Shown: one piece after another, positions 1 through 8,130 of the stretch
Numbering within the stretch: the first letter of the stretch is position 1
Layout of the letters: every line of letters starts with the position of its first letter
Assembly: GCF_007828035.1 (NCBI RefSeq)
Contig: NZ_VITV01000017.1
Location: 1-64,000 of the forward strand
DNA length: 64,000 bases
Reading direction: 5' to 3'
Origin: Nitrospirillum amazonense
Lineage (GTDB): Bacteria; Pseudomonadota; Alphaproteobacteria; Azospirillales; Azospirillaceae
The notes under the pieces: model-generated
Database searches by the model: none
What the model was told of the DNA's origin: nothing
Seen by the model: the letters and a program-made list of their open reading frames with translations, nothing else
Program-made: the position numbers and the translations under genes

Positions 1-972
1 CTCAGCAATTACTCGGTGAGCTACGCCGACGGTACGCTGACGGTGAACCCTGCCGCACTGACGATCACGGCCAGCGGGGCGAGCAAGACCTACGGCACCA
101 GTGCCAGCCTGACGGGGTACAGCAGCAGCGGGCTGGTGAATGGTGACAGCATCAGCGCGGTGACGCTGGCGTCCGGCGGCAGCGGCACCGCGGCCTCGGT
201 GGGCAGCTACAGCATCACGGCCAGCGGCGCCACGGGCACGGGGCTGAGCAACTACTCGGTGAGCTACGCCGACGGCACGCTGACGGTGAACCCGGCGGCG
301 TTGACGATCACGGCCAGCGGGGCGACCAAGACCTACGGCACCAGCGCCAGCCTGACGGGGTACAGCAGCAGCGGCCTGGTGAATGGCGACAGCATCAGCG
401 CGGTGACCCTGGCATCCAGCGGTTCTGGCACCGCCGCGTCGGTGGGCAGCTACACCATCACCGCCAGCGGCGCCACGGGCACGGGTCTGAGCAACTACTC
501 GGTGAGCTACGCCGACGGCACGCTGACCGTGAACCCGGCGGCGCTGACGATCACGGCCAGCGGGGCGACCAAGACCTACGGCACCAGCGCCAGCCTGACG
601 GGGTACAGCAGTTCCGGGCTGGTGAACGGCGACAGCATCAGCGCCGTGACCCTGGCCAGCACGGGCAGCGGCACCGCCGCCTCGGTGGGCAGCTACACCA
701 TCACGGCCAGCGGCGCCACCGGCACGGGGCTCAGCAACTACTCGGTGAGCTACGCCGCCGGGACGCTGACGGTGAATCCGGCGGCGCTAACCATCACGGC
801 CGGCGATGAAAGCAAAACGGCCGGTCTTGATCTGATCCTGGCGGGTTACGGTGTGACGGGGTTGACGAACGGCGACAGCGTCACCGGGGTGACGTTGAGC
901 AGCCCCGGTGCCTTGGCCGCGGCGGCGCCGGGCAGCTATGGCATTACCGCCTCGGGCGCCATCGGCACGGGC
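1..972 (+). repeat. 243-bp tandem repeats within the adhesin gene
   Basis: The sequence encoding LSNYSVSYA recurs at 1, 244, 487 and 730, an exact 243-bp period. The first three units differ by only a few silent or single-residue changes, which suggests recent duplication or gene conversion. The unit starting at 730 diverges after about 60 bp and ends at the related GLGNYTILYQ near 970. Copy number is likely to vary between strains and to be collapsed in short-read assemblies. Confidence 0.95.
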
Positions 973-1509
973 CTTGGCAATTACACAATTCTATACCAGA
1001 CCGGGTTGCTGAGCGTTGGCGCGTCTGCGGCGCTGACCACAAGCACCTTGCAGCGCCAAGTCGTGGCGGCTTTGCTGCCGACCGCAAGCCTGGCCGCCCC
1101 CGCCGTCACCGCCAGTCTCGGTGGGGGCGTGGCGAGCGTCAGCGCGCCATCCACCGTCAGCGGTACCGGCTCGACCAGAACAACAGCCACCTCCGCCACG
1201 ACTGGCGCCGCGGCTTCGACATCGCCGGCAGGCGGCGATACTACGGCGTCGGGCGCGTCCGCTTCCTCGGGCACGTCCGGCGGAACCTCATCCGGCGCAT
1301 CCGGCGGGACGTCGTCCAGCGACAGTGGCGCACCTTCGGGGAGCACCGCCTCGCAAGGCACACGCAGCGGCGAGAGCGGTGGCGGTCAAGTATCCTCCGC
1401 GCAGACATATGCGGTTTCTTCCGCCGGTAGCGAAGGCGGCGTCTATAATCAGCTACAAATGACATCAGCCCCCATTCAAGGCACGAAGCAGGATGAGCGG
1501 AAACAATAG
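1..1509 (+). CDS. C-terminal part of a large MBG/YDG-repeat adhesin (filamentous-haemagglutinin type), 5' end outside window
   Basis: The reading frame is open from base 1, so the start lies upstream; 502 residues are visible. They consist of 81-residue repeats (LSNYSVSYADGTLTVNPAAL, then ITASGA, KTYGTSASLTGYSSSGLVNG) of the MBG/YDG type found in secreted bacterial adhesins of the two-partner-secretion class. Three units are almost identical and a fourth has diverged. The last ~150 residues are a Ser/Gly/Thr/Ala-rich low-complexity tail with no anchor motif that I recognise. The gene end overlaps the following TPR-glycosyltransferase by 17 bp, so the two are probably co-transcribed. Family assignment rests on repeat style; the secretion domain is not visible. 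The likely location is the cell surface or outside the cell. Confidence 0.8.
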   Translation, partial: LSNYSVSYADGTLTVNPAALTITASGASKTYGTSASLTGYSSSGLVNGDSISAVTLASGGSGTAASVGSYSITASGATGTGLSNYSVSYADGTLTVNPAALTITASGATKTYGTSASLTGYSSSGLVNGDSISAVTLASSGSGTAASVGSYTITASGATGTGLSNYSVSYADGTLTVNPAALTITASGATKTYGTSASLTGYSSSGLVNGDSISAVTLASTGSGTAASVGSYTITASGATGTGLSNYSVSYAAGTLTVNPAALTITAGDESKTAGLDLILAGYGVTGLTNGDSVTGVTLSSPGALAAAAPGSYGITASGAIGTGLGNYTILYQTGLLSVGASAALTTSTLQRQVVAALLPTASLAAPAVTASLGGGVASVSAPSTVSGTGSTRTTATSATTGAAASTSPAGGDTTASGASASSGTSGGTSSGASGGTSSSDSGAPSGSTASQGTRSGESGGGQVSSAQTYAVSSAGSEGGVYNQLQMTSAPIQGTKQDERKQ

Positions 1510-3334
1510 CGGCGACTTTTCCATCCCGGTGGTCGAGCGCAGCGGCGACATGCTGATGGAATTGGGTCGGCGGGTTCCCGCCTTTGCCCAGGGGTTGCAA
1601 CTGCAGTCTGCCGGAAGGACGGCCGAGGCGCGCCAGGTCTTCCTGCAGCTGACCGAGCGCCCGGAGGTGACGGCGCCCAGTTTGCACCAGCTGGGCGTCA
1701 TGGCCGCGTATGAGGGAGACAATTTGCGGGCCGCCGGCCTGTTCGAACACGCCTTGAAGATCGAGCCGGGCGAGCCCCTCTACTACTGCTCGCTGGGCAC
1801 CGTGTTCGAGCGCATGGGGGACCTGCCGCGCGCCGCTTCCGCCATGCTGAACCTGGCGGTCATGCTGCAGACCCGTGGGCAGCACGCGGATGCGATGCCC
1901 CTCTATCGTCGCATCCTGGCGTTGTCGCCCTTGAACTATTCCGCCTGGGTCAACATGGGCACGGGATTGGCCTGGATGGGGCAATCGCGCGAGGCGGTCG
2001 TGCCGCTGATCGTGGGCGTCATCCTCTTTGGCCGGGTGCTGCCCGAGGCGCGGGAGCTGGGCAGGCAACTGATCGACGAAATCGGCGACCGTCTGCCGGA
2101 ACTGACGGCGGCGCTGGCCACCCTGCCGGAGGGGATGCCCGACGGCCGGCTGGAACGGCTGGAGGAAGTCCTTCAGACCCTGGACAAGGCCCTGCGCACC
2201 GCCGGCTTCATCGACGCCACGGTGATGGCGCTGGATGTGGCGCTGAAGCTGGCGCCCGGCAACGCGCTGGCCCGCTGGAACCACTCCTTGGCGTGCCTGG
2301 CGCGCGGCGACTTCGCCACGGGCTGGGCGGATTATGAGTGGCGCTGGGTATGGGACCAGTTTCCCGAGCCCCGTCGCATCCTGGCGGCACCGCAATGGCG
2401 GGGTGAGAACCTGGCGGGCAAGCGCATCTACGTTTGGGGGGAACAGGGCTTCGGCGACATCCTGCAGTTCACCCCGCTGGCCCATATCCTGAGGGATCGC
2501 CATGGCCTCGCTGAGTTGGTGTTGGAGGTGTCTTCCCCGCTGACCGGGGTCCTGAGTGCTGCCCTGGCCAAGGACGGCATCCGTGTGGTTCCCCGGCCCG
2601 ACAACCCGCACATGTTCAGCGTCCAGGAATCGTTTGATTATCACGTGCCGCTGTTGAGCCTGCCGCACATGTTGTCACTCCGCGTCGCGGACCTGCCTCT
2701 GTTGCCCGGCTGGCTGACCCTGCCGGAGGATCAGGTGGCCCGCGGCCGGACCTTGCTGCCGCCGCCCAGCGGCCGGCGCCGCGTCGGCGTCGTTTGGGCC
2801 GGGCGTCCCCAGCATTCCGAGGACGCCCGCCGCTCTTTGCCGCTGGCCCATCTGGGGGCCGTTCTCGACGCCATTCCCGATGCCGACTGGTTCTCGTTGC
2901 AGGTCGGGCCGCGGGCGGGAGAGGCCCTGGCCTTCAAGGGCCGGTTGCATGACCTGAGCCCCAAGCTTCAGGACTTCATCGACACGGCTGCCGTCATCGC
3001 CAACCTGGACCATGTGGTGGCGGTGGACACCGGGGTGGCGCATCTTGCCGGTTCCATGGGCAAACCGGTCTCGCTGCTGCTCGCGCACTCCGTCGATTGG
3101 CGCTGGGGCATCGGCGACACGACGTCGCCCTGGTATCCCAACCACCGCGTGCACCGCCAACTCGCCCTGGGCGACTGGTTGAGCGCCATCGCCTCCTTGA
3201 AGGAGGAGCATGCGCAATACGGGATGACCGTCGCGGCACCAGCCTCCGACGCCCCGCTGCCGCAGGCGAGCCCTGGGCCGAGGCCGGCCAAACCAAGCCG
3301 CAAGGCGTCCGCCACCGCCACGGCCAAGTCGTAG
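1493..3334 (+). CDS. TPR protein with C-terminal GT9-like glycosyltransferase domain
   Basis: This 613-residue protein has an N-terminal half of TPR-like helical repeats (about residues 20-290, for example AEARQVFLQLTERPEV and ALKIEPGEPLYYCSLGTVFE). The C-terminal half carries heptosyltransferase-like features: the GEQGFGDILQF loop near residue 317, VGVVWAGRPQHSED near 433, and VAVDTGVAHLAGSMGKPV near 506. Such TPR-glycosyltransferases often sit beside large surface proteins and may transfer sugar to them; that role is inferred here from the 17-bp overlap with the adhesin gene. The start is an ATG inside the adhesin frame. The tail after residue ~575 is Pro/Ala/Lys-rich. It could instead act on another surface glycan. 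Confidence 0.8.
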   Translation: MSGNNSGDFSIPVVERSGDMLMELGRRVPAFAQGLQLQSAGRTAEARQVFLQLTERPEVTAPSLHQLGVMAAYEGDNLRAAGLFEHALKIEPGEPLYYCSLGTVFERMGDLPRAASAMLNLAVMLQTRGQHADAMPLYRRILALSPLNYSAWVNMGTGLAWMGQSREAVVPLIVGVILFGRVLPEARELGRQLIDEIGDRLPELTAALATLPEGMPDGRLERLEEVLQTLDKALRTAGFIDATVMALDVALKLAPGNALARWNHSLACLARGDFATGWADYEWRWVWDQFPEPRRILAAPQWRGENLAGKRIYVWGEQGFGDILQFTPLAHILRDRHGLAELVLEVSSPLTGVLSAALAKDGIRVVPRPDNPHMFSVQESFDYHVPLLSLPHMLSLRVADLPLLPGWLTLPEDQVARGRTLLPPPSGRRRVGVVWAGRPQHSEDARRSLPLAHLGAVLDAIPDADWFSLQVGPRAGEALAFKGRLHDLSPKLQDFIDTAAVIANLDHVVAVDTGVAHLAGSMGKPVSLLLAHSVDWRWGIGDTTSPWYPNHRVHRQLALGDWLSAIASLKEEHAQYGMTVAAPASDAPLPQASPGPRPAKPSRKASATATAKS

Positions 3335-3806
3335 CGGATTTTCCTATTCTGATCCGCCTCAACGGGAATGCGATAGCCAGGCGCTATGGCGCTGCGGGGC
3401 TGGCGCCGGCTCTCGTATCAAGGTCGCAGGGCCCCTTCGGACAGGTCTCGCCTACCCGGTCAGGCTGAACTGCCCAGACGATGACAATGTTACTTGACAT
3501 AAAGGTGTTATCAAGCGCCCCGGGCACCGGCTTGGTGATGGTTGGCAAACCTCCCGTCGGCTGTGGGGTGGAAGCCGCAACGATAAATACTAACTCACTT
3601 GTTAGTTAGTATTGTTCTTCCATAAAGGATCTGAGAAGGTTCCTCCATTCGCGACAACCGGCGGCCTTCACCTGCGCCGATACGCGCCCTGACCCTGGGT
3701 CGCCTCATCGACCACGCGGGCCAAGTGCCACGGCAGCGCCCAGATGGCGCCGACCACGGGGCGGGGTAGCGGGACAGGAAACAGAAAGGATTTAAGGGGG
3801 GACGGA
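3335..3806. other. Intergenic region before the GH1 gene
   Basis: About 470 bp without a convincing gene. It holds a TTGACA at 3495-3500 with no clear -10 partner, and the perfect inverted repeat at 3586-3613. Frames that stay open here are short and lack homology-like features. The GH1 reading frame is open upstream of the chosen start, but no ribosome binding site supports an earlier one. Confidence 0.6.
3586..3613. promoter_or_regulatory. Perfect palindrome, TetR-type operator candidate
   Basis: AATACTAACT at 3586-3595 and its exact reverse complement AGTTAGTATT at 3604-3613 flank an 8-bp spacer. A nested pair CTAAC/GTTAG occurs with a 6-bp spacer. ACTAACT-type half sites are typical of TetR-family operators. 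It lies about 190 bp upstream of the GH1 start. No regulator gene is adjacent, and the operators proposed for the two TetR genes in this window are different sequences. Confidence 0.6.
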
Positions 3807-5105
3807 ATGGCGACCACACGCCGGTCAATGTTGGCGGGGCTGGCGGCGGCAACCGCCTGGAGAGCGCTCCCCGTGCGGGCCGCCCGCCCGGCCATGCCAA
3901 AGGGCTTCCTGTGGGGGGCGGCAATCTCGGCCCATCAGAGCGAAGGCAACGACATCAATTCCGACAGCTGGCTTCTGGAGCACCTGCCGGAGACGGTCTA
4001 CAAGGAGCCGTCGGGTGGCGCCTGCGACAGCTATCGTCGATACGAACAGGATTTCGCCATCGCTCGGGCCATCGGGCTTAACTGCTATCGCTTCGGCATC
4101 GAATGGGCCCGGATAGAGCCGGAGCCGGGCCAGTTTTCCCAGGTCGAGCTGGACCACTACACGCGGGTGCTGGCCGCCTGCCGGGCGCACGGGCTGTTGC
4201 CCATCGTGACGTACAACCACTTCACCGTGCCGCTGTGGTTCGCGAGCCGCGGAGGATGGGAGACACCGGACAGCCCCGACCTGTTCGCCCGCTTCTGCGA
4301 ACGGGCCACGCGCGCGCTGGGCGCCCAAATCGGCATGGCCTCGCCCTTCAACGAGGCCAACATCCACCTGCTGGTGAAGGTCCTGCGGGGGGCGTCCACG
4401 CCCGAATACCGGGCCGCGCGCACCGCGATGATCGCCGCCGCGGCCCGTGCCACCCAGTCCCCACGGTTCTCCTCCATCCTGTTCGCCGACCCCGACCGCA
4501 TCGATGCCCATCTGCTCGAGGCTCATGCCAAGGCTTACCAGGCCATCAAGGCTGGACCCGGTGATTTCCCCGTGGGCGTCACGCTGACCACGCAGGCGGT
4601 GGAGGCGGTGGGCGACGGCAGCCTCGCCCCCATCGTCGAGGCGACGCTCTACGGGGGCTGGTGGGATGCGGTGAATGCCAGTGATTTCGTGGGCGTGCAG
4701 GCGTACACGCGCCTGCGGGTCGATGCCCAGGGCCTAACCGCCGCGCCGCCGGGGGCTGAGATGACGGCGGCGGGATACGAATATTACCCGCAGGCCCTGG
4801 GACAGGTGATCCGGTTGGCCGCGCGCAAGACCGGCAAGCCCATATTCGTCACCGAAAGCGGCATCGCCACGGATGACGACGCACGCCGGGTCGCCTGGCT
4901 GGACGCCAGCGTCGCGGAGGTCGAGGCCTGCCTGCGCGGGGGCATCGACGTGCGCAGCTACATCTACTGGTCGCTGCTGGACAATTTCGAATGGACGCAA
5001 GGGTACGGCCAGCATTTCGGCCTGGTGGCCGTCAACCGCGACACCTTCGCACGAACACCCAAGCCCAGTTCCCGGCACCTGGCGGACATCATCCGCCGAA
5101 GCTGA
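3807..5105 (+). CDS. Family 1 glycoside hydrolase with Tat signal
   Basis: A 432-residue GH1 enzyme of (beta/alpha)8-barrel type. The conserved N-terminal GFLWGAAISAHQSEG is present. SPFNEANIH near residue 190 corresponds to the acid/base TFNEP motif, with Ala replacing Pro. IFVTESGIAT near 350 corresponds to the nucleophile TENG motif, with Ser replacing Asn. The N-terminus TTRRSMLAGLAAATA is a twin-arginine export signal, so the enzyme is probably periplasmic or outer-surface. The ATG at 3807 follows AAGGGGGG and places the RR motif correctly; an earlier in-frame ATG would bury it. The substrate (beta-glucoside, beta-galactoside or other) cannot be read from sequence. The gene converges with the LysR gene and overlaps its 3' end by 17 bp. 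Confidence 0.85.
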   Translation: MATTRRSMLAGLAAATAWRALPVRAARPAMPKGFLWGAAISAHQSEGNDINSDSWLLEHLPETVYKEPSGGACDSYRRYEQDFAIARAIGLNCYRFGIEWARIEPEPGQFSQVELDHYTRVLAACRAHGLLPIVTYNHFTVPLWFASRGGWETPDSPDLFARFCERATRALGAQIGMASPFNEANIHLLVKVLRGASTPEYRAARTAMIAAAARATQSPRFSSILFADPDRIDAHLLEAHAKAYQAIKAGPGDFPVGVTLTTQAVEAVGDGSLAPIVEATLYGGWWDAVNASDFVGVQAYTRLRVDAQGLTAAPPGAEMTAAGYEYYPQALGQVIRLAARKTGKPIFVTESGIATDDDARRVAWLDASVAEVEACLRGGIDVRSYIYWSLLDNFEWTQGYGQHFGLVAVNRDTFARTPKPSSRHLADIIRRS

Positions 5106-6018
5106 GGGTGAGCCCAGGGCTCGGCGGGGGGCGGCCCCTCTCTTCGGCGAGCCAGTCGACGAAACCGGTCAGCAGGTTGCCGGCGTCGGCCTGGCGCGGA
5201 ATGACAGCGACATAGCCCCGGCGCGGAACTTGGATCTGCGGCAGCGGTGTCATCAGATGTCCGCCGGCGATATCGATTTCCAGCATGGGCAGTGGGCCGA
5301 TCCCGATGCCCAGGCCGTCTTCCACCGCCTGGCGCGTCACGAAGAAGTGATCGAACACCTGGCGCGGAAGCCCGGCGAGGTGATGCAGATCCGCCGCCTC
5401 CAGCCAGTCGGCCCAGTCGCCGCCGCGTGTCTCGGTCGCCAGCAGGGTGTGCCCCTCGACGTCGGCGGGGCGCAGGATGGGCCGGCGGGCGAACAGCGCC
5501 GGGCTCATGATCAGCGTGTCGACGTCATCCAGCACCGGAACGACGCGGTGCTGCGGCCACGTATGCTCCCGGGCGGTGCTCCGCCGGATCGCCACGTCCA
5601 CACCTCCGCGCAACGCCTCAAGCACCGTTGAGACGGTGGTGACCACGACCTCGACATGCGGATGATCTGCATGATAGCGGCCGAGGCGCGGGATCAGCCA
5701 TCGCATCGCGAAGCTGGTTGGCGCGCTGACACGCAGGATACGGCGCGCACCCGGCCGCCCGCAGGCCGCCGCGGCGACAGCCAGGCGGTCGAGGGAAAGG
5801 CCGACCTCCGCCGCGAATAGGCCCGCCATGGGCGTCGCCACCATGCGGCGGCCTTCCTTGGTGAACAGCCTCTGGCCCAGCCAGCTTTCCAGGGCGGCGA
5901 TATGCCGGCTGACCGCCCCATGGGTTACGCCAAGCTCCGCCGCCGCCTCGGCGTAACTGCCCGTGCGGGCGGCGACCTCGAAGACGCGCAGCGCGTTGAG
6001 GGGGGGCAGGCGGCGCAT
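5089..6018 (-). CDS. LysR-family regulator, GcvA-like
   Basis: A 309-residue LysR protein. The N-terminal winged HTH reads PPLNALRVFEVAARTGSYAE and AAAELGVTHGAVSRHIAALE, the pattern of the GcvA/AmpR-like branch. The effector-binding domain follows from about residue 92. It is divergent from the MFS gene with about 80 bp between starts, the usual arrangement for a LysR protein controlling its neighbour, so it probably regulates the MFS/SDR pair. The effector is unknown. The tail overlaps the GH1 gene tail by 17 bp. Confidence 0.88.
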   Translation of the reverse strand: MRRLPPLNALRVFEVAARTGSYAEAAAELGVTHGAVSRHIAALESWLGQRLFTKEGRRMVATPMAGLFAAEVGLSLDRLAVAAAACGRPGARRILRVSAPTSFAMRWLIPRLGRYHADHPHVEVVVTTVSTVLEALRGGVDVAIRRSTAREHTWPQHRVVPVLDDVDTLIMSPALFARRPILRPADVEGHTLLATETRGGDWADWLEAADLHHLAGLPRQVFDHFFVTRQAVEDGLGIGIGPLPMLEIDIAGGHLMTPLPQIQVPRRGYVAVIPRQADAGNLLTGFVDWLAEERGRPPPSPGLTLSFGG

Positions 6019-6099
6019 TGAATCCCGTGACTAAAGCTGACGCATATCGTGACCAATGACAGGCTAGTTGAAAATTTATCGCCTATCTACCATCGCGCC

Positions 6100-7299
6100 A
6101 TGGCATCCTCGACCAACCTTTCCGCGACGGTGGGCGACCCCAGCCCCCCAGCCACGACGAAATTGCGCAGCCTGTTGGCCGCGTGCCTCGCCCATGCGCT
6201 CCACGACGGCTATACCGATGGGCTCTATGCGTTCCTGCCGGTATGGCAGGCGCAGTTCGGCCTTTCCTACGCGGCGCTGGCCCTCATCCGCGCGCTTTAT
6301 TCGGGAACGATGGGCGGGCTGCAATTGCCGGCCAACCGGATCCTGCGCGGGCTCCCCGCGCGGTCGGCGCTGATCCTGTCGACCCTCATCGCATCGACGG
6401 GGCTGCTGGTCGTGGCGTTGCCGTTCGGCTTTGCCGGCCTCTGTGTCGGCCTCATCGTGGCCGGCGCCGGGTCCAGCATCCAGCATCCGCGCGGCTCGAT
6501 GCTCGTCGCCGACAGTTACGGCAGGGCGTCGCGCCGACCGCTCGGCATCTACAATTTTTCGGGCGATCTCGGGAAGGCCTTGTTGCCCGCGCTCGTCGCG
6601 GTCCTGCTGCCCGTCCTCGCCTGGCGGGCGGTGCTGGGCCTGATGGTGGTGCTCGGCGTCGCCGTCGCGATCGCGCTGACGGCACTGGCGCGGGGGGCGG
6701 TCGCCGTGGGGAAGGCTGCGCCAGGCGGCCCTTCCGGCCGTCGTGGTCGCGGCGGCTTCGGGGTTCTCACGGCGATAGGCGCGCTCGATACGGCGACCCG
6801 CATGGGCTATTTGCTGTTTCTGCCCTTCCTCATTCACGGACAGCACGGGGGATCGCCCACCGTGGGGTTGGCCCTTGGCTTGCTGTTCATCGGCGGCGCG
6901 TTCGGAAAGGCGACATGCGGCTGGCTGGGGGAACGGCTGGGTGTGGTCGGAACCGTCATCGTGACCGAGGCCGCGACCGCCGTGCTGATCCTGGCGACGC
7001 TGGTCACACCCCTGACGCAGACGCTGATCTTGCTTCCGCTGCTCGGCGTCGTGCTCAACGGCACCTCTTCAGTGCTTTACGGCACCGTGCCTGAGCTTTC
7101 GGGTGCTGATACGGGCCGCGCCTTCGCCGTCTTTTACACCAGCGTGATCGGCTCCGGCGGTGTCGCGCCCATCCTTTACGGCGCGATCGCCGACCACAGC
7201 AGCCAGACTGTCGGCGTGCTGGCCGCCGCCGCGACCGCCGCCCTGATTGTCCCGCTTGTTCTGGCGTTGCGGCCCCATCTGCGCGGTGCCGCCGCGTGA
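6100..7299 (+). CDS. MFS transporter, fosmidomycin-resistance-like
   Basis: A hydrophobic protein of about 399 residues with 10-12 predicted membrane segments. The N-terminus LAACLAHALHDGYTDGLYAF resembles the Fsr-like MFS branch (histidine and aspartate in the first helix, H-D-x-Y/H). It is probably an inner-membrane drug or metabolite exporter. The ATG at 6100 is chosen; a GTG at 6049 in the same frame is possible, and neither has a good ribosome binding site. It is followed 33 bp later by an SDR gene and is divergent from the LysR gene, which suggests a LysR-controlled efflux/modification pair. Confidence 0.8.
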   Translation: MASSTNLSATVGDPSPPATTKLRSLLAACLAHALHDGYTDGLYAFLPVWQAQFGLSYAALALIRALYSGTMGGLQLPANRILRGLPARSALILSTLIASTGLLVVALPFGFAGLCVGLIVAGAGSSIQHPRGSMLVADSYGRASRRPLGIYNFSGDLGKALLPALVAVLLPVLAWRAVLGLMVVLGVAVAIALTALARGAVAVGKAAPGGPSGRRGRGGFGVLTAIGALDTATRMGYLLFLPFLIHGQHGGSPTVGLALGLLFIGGAFGKATCGWLGERLGVVGTVIVTEAATAVLILATLVTPLTQTLILLPLLGVVLNGTSSVLYGTVPELSGADTGRAFAVFYTSVIGSGGVAPILYGAIADHSSQTVGVLAAAATAALIVPLVLALRPHLRGAAA

Positions 7300-7332
7300 A
7301 GCAGGGCCGCGTGAAATAGAAAGGTTGATCCA

Positions 7333-8094
7333 ATGAACACCGTCTCTGGCGCGCCGCTTATGCTGATAACGGGGGGAAGTCGCGGCATTGGCGCGGCGAC
7401 GGCCCGGCTCGCGGCCACGCAAGGCTATGATGTGGCGATCAGCTTCCTGTCCGACGAGGCCGCCGCCCAGGCGGTCGCGGCGGATGTGGTGGCGGCCGGG
7501 CGCCGGGCTCTGCCCGTGCGCGCCGATAGTGCCGATCCGGCGCAGGTTGCCGAGCTGTTCGCCGCGATCGACCACGCGTTCGGGCGGATCGATGTCCTGG
7601 TCAACAACGCGGCCATGCTGGCGCGGCAATCCCGCCTGGAGGATCTGGCGTTCGAGCGGATGCGGCGCATCTTCCTGGTCAACGCGATCGGCCCCATCCT
7701 GTGCGCGCAACAGGCGGTGAAGCGCATGGCCTATCGCCACAACGGGCGGGGCGGCGCCGTGATCAACATCTCCTCGGCGTCGGCCCGGCTTGGCAGCCCC
7801 AACGAATATGTCGACTACGCCGCGTCCAAGGGCGCCGTCGAAACGTTCACCACCGGTTTCGCGAAAGAGGTGGCGCGGGAGGGGATCCGCGTCAACTGCA
7901 TCCGCCCCGGACACATCTATACCGACATGCACGCCAGCGGTGGTGAGCCGGGCCGGGTTGACCGTGTCAAGGACACCATACCCATGGGAAGGGGCGGCCA
8001 GCCGGAGGAGGTCGCCCGCGCGATCCTCTGGCTGGCCAGCGCCGAGGCGTCCTTCATCACCGGCACCTTCCTCGATGTGACCGGCGGCAAATAA
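7333..8094 (+). CDS. SDR-family NAD(P)-dependent oxidoreductase
   Basis: A 253-residue classical short-chain dehydrogenase. The cofactor motif TGGSRGIG is at residues 13-20 and NNAAML follows near 93. The catalytic Ser lies in NISSASA near 142, and YAASK near 157 supplies Tyr and Lys. It ends with the typical TGTFLDVTGGK. The substrate is unknown, and FabG-like paralogues look the same. AAAGGTTGATCCA precedes the ATG. It probably shares an mRNA with the preceding MFS gene. Confidence 0.88.
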   Translation: MNTVSGAPLMLITGGSRGIGAATARLAATQGYDVAISFLSDEAAAQAVAADVVAAGRRALPVRADSADPAQVAELFAAIDHAFGRIDVLVNNAAMLARQSRLEDLAFERMRRIFLVNAIGPILCAQQAVKRMAYRHNGRGGAVINISSASARLGSPNEYVDYAASKGAVETFTTGFAKEVAREGIRVNCIRPGHIYTDMHASGGEPGRVDRVKDTIPMGRGGQPEEVARAILWLASAEASFITGTFLDVTGGK

Positions 8095-8130
8095 GCGGCG
8101 AGGTTTACTTGGTCCCTGCGCCAGCCACCG

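Noticed and set aside
1-972. Repeats as a CRISPR array
   Set aside because: Units are 243 bp, contiguous and coding, with no spacers.
1241-2668. Long minus-strand open frame opposite the adhesin/TPR-glycosyltransferase genes
   Set aside because: It is an antisense shadow of GC-rich coding DNA, with Arg/Gln/His-rich, low-complexity translation and no family motif.
3495-3500. TTGACA as the GH1 promoter
   Set aside because: No acceptable -10 at 16-18 bp and the distance to the start is large; left unassigned.
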